A stretch of 57,362 bases of DNA, from NCBI GenBank assembly GCA_913775795.1, contig CAJYLT010000004.1:1-57362 (forward strand). The letters run 5' to 3'. How positions within the stretch are numbered: position 1 is the stretch's first letter; every line of letters begins with the position of its first letter. Below, piece by piece: positions 31,717 to 41,123 of the stretch. This DNA is from an uncultured Sphingomonas sp. (lineage in GTDB: Bacteria > Pseudomonadota > Alphaproteobacteria > Sphingomonadales > Sphingomonadaceae). A program made the translations under genes and the position numbers. The notes under the pieces are model-generated. The model was not told the origin of the DNA, ran no database searches, and saw only the letters and a list, made by a program, of their open reading frames with translations.

Positions 31717-34183
31717 CGGTGCCGCTCGCCTGCTCGGCAGGCGTTTTCAGGAACCGCGTATAGGCCCAGCTGATCGCGATCAGCGTGACGCCGATGCCGA
31801 GGAACGAGACGACGCGCAGGATGCCGTCGAGCGCGATGTCGATCGTGAATACCTTGAGCGCGACGACCATCGCCAGCCCCAGCCCGGCAAAGCGCAGGTC
31901 GCGCGCGCCGCCGACCAGCCCGCGCCACAGCCAGACGAGGCCGAGCGCGAGCATCGCGGCGGAATAGCCCCAATTCTCGCCCGTCCCGACCGGGCCGGTC
32001 AGGATGCTGCCATGCGCGCCCTGTCTCACGGCGGCGAGCGCGGCGACGAGCATCAGCGCGAGCGCCGGGATGCGCCAGCGCCGCTCCCGCCAGGTCCACA
32101 GGATCGCGGCGGCGAGGCCGGGGAGGAGGACGGCGGCGTTGAGGAGCGGGATCGGGCCGACCGCCTGGGCTGCGAACACCGGCGAAAGCAAGAAAAGGTC
32201 GAACCAGACGATCCGGGCGATGGCGACGATTGCGAGGGCGCGTGCAGCTATCGGGGCGCGGCTCGCCAGCGCGCGGCCGGCGACGAGCGCAACGAGGGTG
32301 ATGACCGCCCGCTCGACGAAGCCCCAGCGGATGAAAACGTCGGCCGCGGCGACGGCGAGCGGCTGCTTCATCAGTGCATAGGCGGTCGCTGCTGCAAGCA
32401 CGCCCGCGATGATCGCGGCCGGGCGGCGCCAGTGCCCATAGCCCTCGGCGGTGCGCAGGGGCACAAGCGCAGCAAGCGCGAGCGGCAGCAGGCGCGTGAG
32501 GACACCCACGAGCGGCGGCAGCGCGGGGTAGATGAGTTCCTCGCCGGGCAGCGAGCGGGCCAGTGCCTCGACTAGCGCGCCGACCTCGCGGTGCGCGGCG
32601 ACGAGGCCAAGCGCCAGCGGTACGATCGCCGCGCCGGCGAGCGAACGCGCGCCCAGGCGGCGGGCGGCCTCCGCCACGGCGACGATCGCGGCGGCGAGCG
32701 CGAGGCCGACGGCATCCTCGCCGAACAGCGCCACTGCGCCGAGGACGGCGGCCCCCGCGGCGGCGAGCGTGCCGCCGACAAGCCCGGCGTCCTGTCCCTC
32801 GATCCGGTCGCGGTGGCGCCAGGCGAACCAGCCCGCGGCGGCGGCGATGGTCAGATCGAACGGCGCCCAGGCGGCGCGCGGCATCAGTTGCGGCGTACCG
32901 AGTTGCAGCACCGCGAGTGGCCCGATCAGTCCCACGACCGCCAGCAGCGCCCAGTCGCGTGTCGCTCTCGATCGAGCGAGGCCCGCGCCGCCCAGGATCA
33001 AGGTGGCGACGATCGCGGCGATTCCGGTCGTCGCCCGTGCCGGGGCGATCGCGAACAGCGCGAGCAGCAGCACCGCGGCGACGAGCGGCGCGGGCGACAG
33101 TGCCGGCTCCCGCCACGCCAGCGCGACCGCTGCGACGGCGAGGACGAGATAAAAGGCCCAGCCGAGCGGGGAAAAGTCGAGGGTCGGGGCGAGCGCGAAC
33201 AGCTGGATCAGGCCGAGCGCGAGCGGCGCGACGCGAAGCGGCTGCGACCGGGTGCCGCTGGCCGGGAGCGCAAGCGCGGCGCCGACCGAGAGGAGGACGA
33301 CGAAGCCGCCGACGATCGGCCGATCCCCCGCCTCCAGCATCACCGCGAGGAAGGCGCTCCAGCCGAACCCGGCCGCGGCGCTCGCCAGCGCCAGCCAGCC
33401 CCAGCCGCGCCGCACCGACAGGACGAACAGCCCGGCAAGCAACAGCGCGAGATAGACGAGCAGCGGCGCGGTGCCGGCCGCGTCATAGCCCGCGACCAGC
33501 GGCGCGAGGAAGCCGCCGGTGAGCGCCATGATCGCGGTCGGCGGCCCCTGCCGGAGCGACAAGGCAAGCCCCGCGCCGGTTATCGCCAGCAAGAGCACGA
33601 AGGCGGGCAGCGGCGCGACAAGGTGATAGAGCGCGGCGGCGAGATAGAGCGTCGCATAGAGGCTGGCGACGCCCGCGCCCGCCAGCGCCTGGCCGATGCG
33701 GGGATCGTCGCGCGTCGCGGGCAGGCGGCGGGCGACCTCGCTCGCGGCGATCAGGACGAAGGCAAGCAGGCAGGCAAGCAGCGTGCGGGCGCCCGGCCCG
33801 AACCAGCCGGCGTCGATCGCCGCGCGGACGAGGAAGAAGCCGGCCAGCACCAGCGCCGCGCCACCGATCCACACGGGTAGCCGCCCGCCGATCAGGCTTT
33901 CGAGATCGAAGCCGCGCGGTGCCCGGTTGGGTTCGGCAATGGCGGGCGGCGGCTCATCGGCCTCACGCGCTGCGGCGGGGGGCGGGGCGAAGGGGGGCGG
34001 GCGGCGGCGGACCACGACCTCCATATCGGCTTCGCGCGGGGCGAAATCCTTGGGCTCCGGGGCGGTCGTCCGGACATGGAGCGCGCGAAGCTCGCCCTCG
34101 GCACGGATCAGGCGGCGGCGCAGGTCGGCGACGACGAGGCCCAGCCCGATGACGGCGATCAGCAGCAACAGCTCCAACGACAC
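31688..34183 (-). CDS. DUF2339 polytopic membrane protein
   Basis: 831 residues from the GTG at 34183, with GAGG 8 bases upstream; a longer reading frame into dapF is rejected. An N-terminal membrane helix (LELLLLIAVIGLGLVVADL), a short coiled coil (RRRLIRAEGELRALHVR) and a Pro-rich linker precede the DUF2339 signature FDLESLIGGRLPVWIGGAAL at residues ~95-115 and then about 25 hydrophobic segments. The family is widespread in Gram-negative bacteria and has no settled function. The end of the gene lies in the 25-bp inverted repeat shared with the convergent DUF6456 gene. Confidence 0.85.
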   Translation of the reverse strand: MSLELLLLIAVIGLGLVVADLRRRLIRAEGELRALHVRTTAPEPKDFAPREADMEVVVRRRPPPFAPPPAAAREADEPPPAIAEPNRAPRGFDLESLIGGRLPVWIGGAALVLAGFFLVRAAIDAGWFGPGARTLLACLLAFVLIAASEVARRLPATRDDPRIGQALAGAGVASLYATLYLAAALYHLVAPLPAFVLLLAITGAGLALSLRQGPPTAIMALTGGFLAPLVAGYDAAGTAPLLVYLALLLAGLFVLSVRRGWGWLALASAAAGFGWSAFLAVMLEAGDRPIVGGFVVLLSVGAALALPASGTRSQPLRVAPLALGLIQLFALAPTLDFSPLGWAFYLVLAVAAVALAWREPALSPAPLVAAVLLLALFAIAPARATTGIAAIVATLILGGAGLARSRATRDWALLAVVGLIGPLAVLQLGTPQLMPRAAWAPFDLTIAAAAGWFAWRHRDRIEGQDAGLVGGTLAAAGAAVLGAVALFGEDAVGLALAAAIVAVAEAARRLGARSLAGAAIVPLALGLVAAHREVGALVEALARSLPGEELIYPALPPLVGVLTRLLPLALAALVPLRTAEGYGHWRRPAAIIAGVLAAATAYALMKQPLAVAAADVFIRWGFVERAVITLVALVAGRALASRAPIAARALAIVAIARIVWFDLFLLSPVFAAQAVGPIPLLNAAVLLPGLAAAILWTWRERRWRIPALALMLVAALAAVRQGAHGSILTGPVGTGENWGYSAAMLALGLVWLWRGLVGGARDLRFAGLGLAMVVALKVFTIDIALDGILRVVSFLGIGVTLIAISWAYTRFLKTPAEQASGTGPLPHPAAH

Positions 34184-34423
34184 GCTCCGACCCTCGCGCG
34201 CCTCGCGCGCCGAGCGCAAGGCATAGCGGCCGCGGGGCGAAAGTCGAACTTTTCGCGGCGGGTGACGTATCCCGGCGAAGGCTGGGGGGCAGTGGCGGGC
34301 GGCTTGGAAAGGCCGGCATCGCTGCCCAACCGGGCTCCGGCCACGGACCTGCAAAGCCGGGCTTCCGTGCCTGAAATCATCCGCCCGCTGGTATCGCGGG
34401 GCGAGGACGCCTAGGTCCCGCGG

Positions 34424-35374
34424 ATGCGCTTCGACTTCATTCACTGCCACGGCTCGGGCAACGACTTCCCGCTGATCGACGCTCGCGCGCTGTCACTGTC
34501 CGACGCCGAGTGGGCGGCGGTCGCCCGCGCGCTTGCGGATCGGGGGGGGGCGATCGGCGGCGACGGGCTGTTGCTGCTCGTCCCCGGCCGCGGCGAGGCG
34601 GCGTTCGGGCAGCGGATGTTCAATCCCGACGGCAGCGAGGCGGAGACATGCCTCAACGGCCTGCGCTGCGTCGCACGCGCAGGGTTCGAGGCGACGGGGC
34701 TCGACCACGCGTTGGTCGGCCTGCCGCAAAGCGACGCGCTGGCCGCCCGCGTGCCCGACATCGCACCGGGCGTCGTCACGATCGAGACGCGCGTGACCTC
34801 GATCGACGATTCGCCCGCTGGTGTTGGCCTCACGACCGGCGACGCGCCCTTCGTCGATGCGGTGATCCCCGGCCTGCCGAGCGACCGGCGCTTCACCGCG
34901 CTGGCGATGCCCAACCCGCACCTCGTCACCTTCGTCGACGCGATCGACGAAGGCGAGCTGGTGACGCTGGGCGACTGGTGCGAGGCGGCGCCCGCGCTGA
35001 TCCCCGGCCGCGCCAATGTAAGCTTCGTGACGGCCGGGCCGGCGGGGCTTTACGTCCGCACCTATGAACGCGGGGTCGGGCTGACCGACAGCTGCGGCAG
35101 CGCGATGGCCGCATCGACCGTGGCGGCGGCGCGCACCGGGCGGATCGGCTGGGGCGAGGACGTGGTCGTGCGCAACCGCGGCGGCATGGTCCGCGCCCGG
35201 ACCGAGCGGGGGGTGGACGGAATCGAGGCGGTCGCGATCGCGGGGAACGCCACCTTTACGCATGAAGGCGTCGCCGAGGTCGACCTCGCCACCGGGCGGC
35301 TGGTTTCCGCATCGGTCACCGCCACGCGAAGCGACGAAATCGACGCCTGGGCCGCGTTGATCGCCGCGTTGTAA
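34424..35374 (+). CDS. dapF: Diaminopimelate epimerase-like protein (divergent DapF)
   Basis: 316 residues, longer than the ~275 typical for DapF. Family motifs are readable: CHGSGNDFPLID at the N-terminus, FNPDGSEAETCLNGLRC with Cys76, MPNPHLVTFVD (~163-172) and ERGVGLTDSCGSAMAA with Cys224. Cys76 and Cys224 match the two catalytic cysteines that interconvert LL- and meso-diaminopimelate, but the usual CGNG and CGTG/CGSG contexts are changed to CLNG and CGSA. It may be the true DapF of this lineage or a related proline/4-hydroxyproline-type epimerase. A run of nine G lies at 34542-34550 in the coding region. Confidence 0.75.
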   Translation: MRFDFIHCHGSGNDFPLIDARALSLSDAEWAAVARALADRGGAIGGDGLLLLVPGRGEAAFGQRMFNPDGSEAETCLNGLRCVARAGFEATGLDHALVGLPQSDALAARVPDIAPGVVTIETRVTSIDDSPAGVGLTTGDAPFVDAVIPGLPSDRRFTALAMPNPHLVTFVDAIDEGELVTLGDWCEAAPALIPGRANVSFVTAGPAGLYVRTYERGVGLTDSCGSAMAASTVAAARTGRIGWGEDVVVRNRGGMVRARTERGVDGIEAVAIAGNATFTHEGVAEVDLATGRLVSASVTATRSDEIDAWAALIAAL

Positions 35375-35410
35375 AAAGGTCCGTTAACCTCGCGCTGCTA
35401 GCCGTTGGGC

Positions 35411-37204
35411 ATGGCGCGTAGCGATGTTCGTTCATTGACGGGAACCGGCCCCCTGCTGCTGTTCGGCGCGGGCTATGCGGCGGCGATCGGCGTGTCGCTG
35501 CTGACCCGATTCGGCGGCGGCGTCGCGTGCATGTGGCTCGCGATGGGGGTGCTGTCCCCCTATCTGGCGAAGGTGCCGGTGCGCGACTGGTGGCGCGTCG
35601 CGATCGTCGCGATCGGCGTCAGTGCGACGCTGACCGCCGTCGCGGGCCTCGGACCCATCGCCGCCATCCCGCTCGCGCCACTCAACTTCATCGAGGCGTC
35701 GATCCTCGCACTGCTGCTGCGCCGATTCGCCCCCGTCGACGACGGCGCGCTGCGCAGCATCGGGCAGGTCGCGGTGGTCATCGGCGGCGGGGTGCTGGCC
35801 GCCGGGCTAACGGCGTTCCCGGCGTCGTTCGTCGCCGCGCATGTGACGCAGACCGGCTTCTGGCACAACTGGACCAACTGGACGACGGGCCACGCGCTGG
35901 GCACGATCGCGCTGGCGCCGATCGGGCTGTTGCTGCTGAGCGGCGATCTCGGCCAATGGTGGGCGGGGGCGACCCGGGGCGAGCGGGTCGAGGCGGGCAT
36001 CCATGCCGCATTCGTGACATTGGTGTCGGCCGGGACCTTTGCGCAGTCGGTGCTGCCGCTGTCGTTCCTGCCGATCCTGCCGGTGACGCTCGCGACGTTC
36101 CGGCTGGGGCGGATCGGGGCGGCGGTGGCGACGCTGATCCTGTCGATGATCGCGATCTTCTTCTCGCTGCGCGGGGTGGGCCCGGTGACGCTGATGCCGC
36201 CCGACCCGTCGCTTCGCATCCACCTCGTCCAGTTCTATCTCGCCACCGTCGTCATCACGGTGCTGCCCGCTGCGGCCGATCTTCGCCGTCGCAAGGACGT
36301 GCTGCGCCGGCTGGCGGCGAGCGAGGCGCGCTATCGGCTGGTGACGGAGAATGCGTCCGACGTCGTCATGACGCTCGATGCCGAGGGGCGCATCCGGTTC
36401 GTCTCGCCCTCGATCGAGGGGCTGGGCGACTACCGCGTCGCGACGCTGCTCGGATCGCCGGCGGGCAACCTCCTAGCGCCCGAGCATCGGCCCGCGGCGG
36501 CGCGCGCGCATCTCGACGCGCTGCGCGATCCCGGCACCTCTCAGGTAGTGGAGGTCGAGACGCGGCCCGATGCCGAGGGCGCCCAGCGCTGGATCGAGAT
36601 GCGGATGCGCGCGATCGAGGGCGGGCCGGCGGGCACGACGATCGAGCTCGTCTGCGCGATCCGCGACATTTCCAAGCGCAAGTCGGTCGAGGCCGAGTTG
36701 CAGCGCGCCGCGCGCACCGATCCGCTCACCGGCCTCGCCAATCGGCGGCTGTTCAACGATGCCCTCGACCTCGTCCTCGAGCGCGTGGCGCGCGACGAGC
36801 GGGCAAAGGCGTGCATCGCGATCTTCGACATCGATCACTTCAAGCGGGTCAACGACGCCTTCGGCCATGATGCGGGCGACCGCGTGCTCGCGCGGTTCGC
36901 ACAGATCGCGCAGGGCGTGACGCGCGCGAAGGACCTGGTCGCGCGGCTGGGCGGCGAGGAATTCGGCCTCGTCCTGCCGGGCGCGAGCCGCGAGGAGGCG
37001 CAGGCGATCTGCGAGCGGCTGCGCGCCGAGTTTGCGGGCGCCGCGATGGTGCTGGAGGACGGCAGCCATGTCTGGACCACGGTCAGCGCAGGGATCGCCG
37101 CGATCGGCGGCGACGACAGCCGCGCCGACGTGATGCGTATCGCCGACGCCGCGCTCTATGCCGCCAAGCGGGCGGGGCGCGACCGGCTGGTGCTGGCGGC
37201 CTGA
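35411..37204 (+). CDS. Diguanylate cyclase, MASE1-PAS-GGEEF
   Basis: 597 residues from ATG 35411 (TTG two codons upstream is possible). The N-terminal ~300 residues form a MASE1-like sensor with about eight membrane helices (FGGGVACMWLAMGVLSPYLA, HALGTIALAPIGLLLLSGDL). A PAS domain follows (ASEARYRLVTENASDVVMTL, ~300-425), then a GGDEF domain with GGEEF at 514-518 and the inhibitory RxxD site Arg505-Asp508. It should therefore make cyclic di-GMP with product inhibition. It neighbours the flagellar region but is not adjacent to it, so a link to motility control is only inferred. Confidence 0.93.
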   Translation: MARSDVRSLTGTGPLLLFGAGYAAAIGVSLLTRFGGGVACMWLAMGVLSPYLAKVPVRDWWRVAIVAIGVSATLTAVAGLGPIAAIPLAPLNFIEASILALLLRRFAPVDDGALRSIGQVAVVIGGGVLAAGLTAFPASFVAAHVTQTGFWHNWTNWTTGHALGTIALAPIGLLLLSGDLGQWWAGATRGERVEAGIHAAFVTLVSAGTFAQSVLPLSFLPILPVTLATFRLGRIGAAVATLILSMIAIFFSLRGVGPVTLMPPDPSLRIHLVQFYLATVVITVLPAAADLRRRKDVLRRLAASEARYRLVTENASDVVMTLDAEGRIRFVSPSIEGLGDYRVATLLGSPAGNLLAPEHRPAAARAHLDALRDPGTSQVVEVETRPDAEGAQRWIEMRMRAIEGGPAGTTIELVCAIRDISKRKSVEAELQRAARTDPLTGLANRRLFNDALDLVLERVARDERAKACIAIFDIDHFKRVNDAFGHDAGDRVLARFAQIAQGVTRAKDLVARLGGEEFGLVLPGASREEAQAICERLRAEFAGAAMVLEDGSHVWTTVSAGIAAIGGDDSRADVMRIADAALYAAKRAGRDRLVLAA

Positions 37205-37231
37205 CCGGCATGGCAGGCGCCCGAACGACTT

Positions 37232-37261
37232 GCGGCGGCACACCCGAGGGTGCGCCGCCGC
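37232..37261. terminator. GC-rich hairpin between convergent genes
   Basis: GCGGCGGCACACCC (37232-37245) and GGTGCGCCGCCGC (37249-37261) form a hairpin with a GAG loop and one bulge. It lies between the convergent cyclase and Sel1 genes; no T-run, so a bidirectional stop is plausible but unproven. Confidence 0.5.
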
Positions 37262-37295
37262 GATCCGGTCGAGGCCGGGTAGGTCGGTCGGTGGA

Positions 37296-37586
37296 TTAGT
37301 TGGCGCGGCCGGTCTGAAGCCAGGCGCGCGCCGCCTTCTGCGCGGCGGCGATTTCGGCCGCGCTCATCTCGTCGGCCACTTCGGCGCGGCACGCCTGGGC
37401 GGCGCTGCTGCCCGACATGGCGGCGAGGTTGAACCATTTATGCGCCTCGATCAGGTCGACGACCGCGCCCTGTGCGCCGCTCGCATAGACCATGCCGAGG
37501 TCGTAGAGCGCGTCGGCATCGCCGCGCGCGGCTTCGCGCATCCTGCTCTCGATCAGGAATTGCGCGCTCTTGAGACTATTGCCCAT
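37296..37586 (-). CDS. Sel1-like repeat protein
   Basis: 96 residues from the ATG at 37586, with GGGGTG 8 bases upstream. One Sel1-type repeat is clear (ARGDADALYDLGMVYASGAQ, then DLIEAHKWFNLAAMSGSSAA), with a helical tail ending in KAARAWLQTGRAN. Such small Sel1 proteins act as protein-interaction modules; no partner can be named. No signal peptide. It is convergent with the diguanylate cyclase and upstream of nothing on its strand. Confidence 0.82.
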   Translation of the reverse strand: MGNSLKSAQFLIESRMREAARGDADALYDLGMVYASGAQGAVVDLIEAHKWFNLAAMSGSSAAQACRAEVADEMSAAEIAAAQKAARAWLQTGRAN

Positions 37587-37669
37587 GTCGCATTCACCCC
37601 TTTTGCCCCCTTTTCGGGCGCATTCAGGATGGGACACGAACGACCAACAAATGGTTAACGCCGCTCATA

Positions 37670-38512
37670 CTATCGGGTGATGACCGGAATGTTGTCGATG
37701 AGGCGGGTCGAGCCGATCTTCGCTGCGGCCAGCAGCCGCATCGGGCGGCCGGGTTCGATCGCTTCGGACAAAGTGTCGGCATCGACGAGCGTCACGTAAT
37801 CCACCGTGAAACCCGCCGCGGTGAGCGAGGCGCGCGCCTGCGCCAGCGCCGCCGCGGGATCGCCGCCCTTCCCCATCGCGCCGGCTGCCACGCCGAGCGC
37901 GCGCGGCAGCGCGACCGCGGCGGCGCGATCCTCGGGCGCGAGGTAGAGGTTGCGCGAGGAGAGGGCGAGCCCGTCGTCGTCGCGCTGCGTCGGCACGCCG
38001 ACGATCTCGACGCCTAAGTCGAGGTCAATCACCATCCGGCGGATCACCGCGAGCTGCTGGAAATCCTTTTCGCCGAACAGCGCGACGTCGGCGCGCACCT
38101 GGTTGAACAGCTTGGTGACGACCGTCGCCACCCCGTCGAAATGGCCGGGCCGCGCCGCCCCGTCCAGGCCGTCGCTGACGCCCGATACCGATACCGTCGT
38201 CGAAAAGCCCGCCGGGTACATCGCCTCGACCGGGGGCAGCCAGAGCAGGTCGACGCCCGCCTTGGCCAGCATCCGGCTGTCCGCCTGTTCGCGGCGGGGA
38301 TAGCGGTCGAGGTCCTCGCCCGCCCCGAACTGCATCGGATTGACGAAGATCGACACCGCGACTCGGGCCGCGCGCCGCCGCGCCTCCGCCACCAGCGCCA
38401 TGTGGCCGGCGTGCAGCGCGCCCATCGTCGGCACGAGCGCGATCCGCTCCCCCGCCGTTTTCCACGAGTCGATGAGGGCGCCGAGCGCAGCCTTGTCACG
38501 GATGGTTTGCAC
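37670..38512 (-). CDS. panC: Pantothenate synthetase PanC
   Basis: 280 residues, normal for PanC. The ATP-binding HIGH-type motif is seen as LVPTMGALHAGHMALV (residues ~26-41), followed by SIFVNPMQFGAGEDLDRYPR, ALFGEKDFQQLAVIRRMVID (~145-165) and the KMSKS-equivalent SSRNLYLAPE. Condenses D-pantoate with beta-alanine using ATP, the last step of pantothenate synthesis. It is divergent from mipZ; no panB or panD nearby. Confidence 0.97.
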   Translation of the reverse strand: MQTIRDKAALGALIDSWKTAGERIALVPTMGALHAGHMALVAEARRRAARVAVSIFVNPMQFGAGEDLDRYPRREQADSRMLAKAGVDLLWLPPVEAMYPAGFSTTVSVSGVSDGLDGAARPGHFDGVATVVTKLFNQVRADVALFGEKDFQQLAVIRRMVIDLDLGVEIVGVPTQRDDDGLALSSRNLYLAPEDRAAAVALPRALGVAAGAMGKGGDPAAALAQARASLTAAGFTVDYVTLVDADTLSEAIEPGRPMRLLAAAKIGSTRLIDNIPVITR

Positions 38513-38594
38513 GGCCGGTCCCTTGCGATAATGACCCTTGGGGCGCGCGTTCTATGTGGGGGGACGTGGCCGATCAACAGGGGAAGTACGCGTC

Positions 38595-39392
38595 TTGGCC
38601 AGCCACGCCGACGGCTTGCACGTCATTGTCTTTGCCAACGAAAAGGGGGGCACGGGCAAGTCCACCACCGCCGTCCACGTCGCCATCGCGCTCGCCGTGA
38701 AGGGGGCGCGCGTGGCCGCGCTCGACCTCGACCATCGCCAGCGGACGCTGGGGCGGTATCTGGACAACCGCGCCGCGACGATGAAGCGGATGGGCCGCGA
38801 CCTGCCGATGCCGCGCCACGCGACGCATGACGGGGAAAGCCACGACCGCTTCAACGAACTGCTCGGCGAACTGAGCGTCGGGGCGGACTTCCTCGTCATC
38901 GACACCCCGGGCCGCGACGACCCGTTCGCGCGCATCGCCGTCACCAACGCCGACACGCTCGTCACCCCCATGAACGATAGCTTCGTCGACTTCGACCTGA
39001 TCGGTCAGGTCGATCCCGACGATTTCAAGGTAACGCGGCCGAGCTTCTATTCGGAGCTCATCTGGGAATCGCGCAAGAAGCGCGCGCGCGCCGACGGCGC
39101 AACGATCGACTGGGTGGTCCTGCGCAACCGGCTTCAGCATATCGAGGCGCGCAACATGCGCCGCGTGTCGGAGGCGATCCAGCAATTGTCGCGCCGCGTC
39201 GGGTTCCGCGTCGTCCCCGGCCTGTCCGAGCGCGTCATCTATCGCGAACTGTTCCCGCAGGGCCTGACGATGCTCGACTCGCGCGAGTTCGGCGAGATGG
39301 CGCTGAGCCACGTCGCCGCGCGACAGGAACTGCGCGAGATGATGGCCGGCCTCGCCCTGCCGGATACCGCCGCGCTGCCCGTTTCGGCCTGA
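38595..39392 (+). CDS. mipZ: Division-plane positioning ATPase MipZ
   Basis: 265 residues from the TTG at 38595, which has AGGGGAAG 8 bases upstream; the longer in-frame TTG is not supported. ParA/MinD-type ATPase with Walker A KGGTGKSTTAVH (residues 17-28), DLDHRQRTLGRYL and switch motif VIDTPGRDDPFARIA. MipZ forms a bipolar gradient on DNA with ParB and keeps FtsZ assembly at mid-cell in alphaproteobacteria. It overlaps the small DnaJ gene by one base (TGATG), so the two are translationally coupled. Confidence 0.93.
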   Translation: MASHADGLHVIVFANEKGGTGKSTTAVHVAIALAVKGARVAALDLDHRQRTLGRYLDNRAATMKRMGRDLPMPRHATHDGESHDRFNELLGELSVGADFLVIDTPGRDDPFARIAVTNADTLVTPMNDSFVDFDLIGQVDPDDFKVTRPSFYSELIWESRKKRARADGATIDWVVLRNRLQHIEARNMRRVSEAIQQLSRRVGFRVVPGLSERVIYRELFPQGLTMLDSREFGEMALSHVAARQELREMMAGLALPDTAALPVSA

Positions 39393-39649
39393 TGGGCAAG
39401 CTTCTTTTCGCGCTGGCGCTGATGGCGGCGATCTGGTGGCTGTTGAAGAAGGGCAAGCCGCCCCGCCGCCCCGCCTTGTCGGAGGCGGAGGCACGGGCGG
39501 TGCTCGGCGTGGATGCCGGCGCGGACGCCGATGCGATCCGCGCCGCGCACCGCCGGCTCGTGACCGCGGTGCATCCCGACAAGGGCGGCTCGGCCGACCT
39601 CACCCGGCGCATCAATGCTGCGCGGGACGTCCTGCTTCGTACGCGCTGA
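39392..39649 (+). CDS. Small membrane-anchored DnaJ-domain protein
   Basis: 85 residues. One N-terminal membrane helix (KLLFALALMAAIWWLLKKG) and a compact J domain (EAEARAVLGVDAGADADAIR, HRRLVTAVHPDKGGSADLTR) with the HPD motif intact. Lacks G/F and zinc domains, so it belongs to the type III J-proteins (DjlA/Pam18-like in size) that recruit DnaK to the inner membrane. Co-translated with mipZ through a TGATG overlap. Confidence 0.88.
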   Translation: MGKLLFALALMAAIWWLLKKGKPPRRPALSEAEARAVLGVDAGADADAIRAAHRRLVTAVHPDKGGSADLTRRINAARDVLLRTR

Positions 39650-39666
39650 ACGATTTTTGTTGCACC

Positions 39667-39689
39667 TGCGAAAGAATGCAACTTTCGCA
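39667..39689. promoter_or_regulatory. 8-bp inverted repeat upstream of pgmG
   Basis: TGCGAAAG-AATGCAA-CTTTCGCA, a perfect 8-bp inverted repeat with a 7-nt centre, 45 bp before the pgmG ATG and 17 bp after the dnaJ-like stop. It lies in an A/T-richer patch. Could be a repressor site or a weak terminator; there is no T-run. Confidence 0.45.
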
Positions 39690-39734
39690 TCCTACGAGGA
39701 TTATCGGCGCTACGCCTGAATCTGGGGGACCGAC

Positions 39735-41117
39735 ATGACGCATAACTTCGACCCGACCTCGCTGCGCGAATACGACATCCGCGGGATCGTCGGAAAGACG
39801 CTGCACCCCGCTGATGCGGAGGCGATCGGGCGCGGGTTCGGCACCCGCGTGCGCCGTGCGGGCGGCACGCGCGTCGTCGTCGGGCGCGACGGGCGGATGA
39901 GCTCGATCGACATGGAAACCGCGCTGGTCGCCGGCCTGACCGCGTCGGGCGTCGATGTGGTCCGCGTCGGCCTCGGCCCCACGCCGATGCTCTATTACGC
40001 CGAGGCGACGCTAGAGGTGGATGGCGGCATCCAGATAACCGGCAGCCATAATCCCGCCGATTACAACGGCTTCAAGATGGTGCTGCAGCACAAGCCGTTT
40101 TTCGGCGCCGACATTCAGGATATCGGCAAGCTGGCGGCCGAGGGCGACTGGGAAGAGGGCGAGGGCACGGTCAGCGACCACGACATCGTCGACGATTATG
40201 TCGGCCGGCTGATGGCGGGCTATTCGGGCGGCACGTACAAGATCGGCTGGGACGCGGGCAACGGCGCCGCCGGCCCGATCATCGAGAAGCTGGTACAACT
40301 CATTCCGGGTGAGCATCATACGCTCTACACCGATGTGGACGGCAATTTTCCCAATCATCATCCCGATCCCACCGAGGAAAAGAACCTCGTCGATCTGAAG
40401 GCGCTCGTCGCCGAGAAGCAGCTCGATTTCGGACTGGCCTTCGACGGCGACGGCGACCGGATCGGGGCGATCGACGGGCAGGGCCGGGTGATCTGGGGCG
40501 ACCAGCTTCTGTCCATTCTGGCGGAACCTGTGCTGCGCGAAGTGCCCGGCGCGACGATCATCGCCGACGTGAAGGCGAGCCAGGCGCTCTACGATCGCAT
40601 CGCTGAGCTCGGCGGCCATCCGCTGATGTGGAAGACGGGCCACAGCCTCATCAAGACCAAGATGAAGGAAACCGGCTCGCCGCTGGCCGGCGAGATGTCG
40701 GGGCACATCTTCTTCGCGCACAATTACTACGGCTTCGACGACGCGCTCTATGCGGCGATCCAGCTCATCCGGTCGGCGCACGTCATCGGCAAGTCGATCA
40801 CCGAGCTGCGCGGCGAAATGCCGGCGATGGTCAACACCCCCGAGATGCGCTTCCAGGTGGACGAGAGCCGCAAGTTCGCGGTCGTCACCGAAGTGCTCGA
40901 GCGGCTGAAGAACGAGGGCGCCGAGGTCAACGACACCGACGGCGCGCGCGTCAACACGCCCGACGGCTGGTGGCTGCTGCGCGCCTCGAACACGCAGGAC
41001 GTGCTGGTCGCGCGTGCGGAGGCGAAGGATCAGGCGGGGCTCGACCGGCTGATGGGCATGATCGACGCGCAGCTCGCGGCGAGCGGTCTGGAGCGCGGGC
41101 CGCAGGCGGCGCACTGA
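39735..41117 (+). CDS. pgmG: Phosphomannomutase/phosphoglucomutase (PgmG/AlgC type)
   Basis: 460 residues. All four active-site motifs are present: the phosphoserine loop [13 protein letters not shown] with Ser104, the Mg-binding DGDGDRIG (~237-245), the sugar-binding GEMSGHIFF, and a C-terminal phosphate-binding segment [15 protein letters not shown]. Interconverts mannose-6-P/mannose-1-P and glucose-6-P/glucose-1-P, feeding GDP-mannose and UDP-glucose to exopolysaccharide (gellan-like sphingans), LPS-like lipids or glycans. An 8-bp inverted repeat lies upstream and a strong hairpin terminator downstream, so it looks monocistronic. Confidence 0.95.
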   Translation: MTHNFDPTSLREYDIRGIVGKTLHPADAEAIGRGFGTRVRRAGGTRVVVGRDGRMSSIDMETALVAGLTASGVDVVRVGLGPTPMLYYAEATLEVDGGIQITGSHNPADYNGFKMVLQHKPFFGADIQDIGKLAAEGDWEEGEGTVSDHDIVDDYVGRLMAGYSGGTYKIGWDAGNGAAGPIIEKLVQLIPGEHHTLYTDVDGNFPNHHPDPTEEKNLVDLKALVAEKQLDFGLAFDGDGDRIGAIDGQGRVIWGDQLLSILAEPVLREVPGATIIADVKASQALYDRIAELGGHPLMWKTGHSLIKTKMKETGSPLAGEMSGHIFFAHNYYGFDDALYAAIQLIRSAHVIGKSITELRGEMPAMVNTPEMRFQVDESRKFAVVTEVLERLKNEGAEVNDTDGARVNTPDGWWLLRASNTQDVLVARAEAKDQAGLDRLMGMIDAQLAASGLERGPQAAH

Positions 41118-41123
41118 CGCTGT

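Noticed and set aside
34184..34423. Possible gene or regulatory RNA between DUF2339 and dapF-like genes
   Set aside because: Only an imperfect hairpin (GCGAAA...TTTCGC near 34238) was seen; no coding frame with sensible composition and no clear RNA motif.
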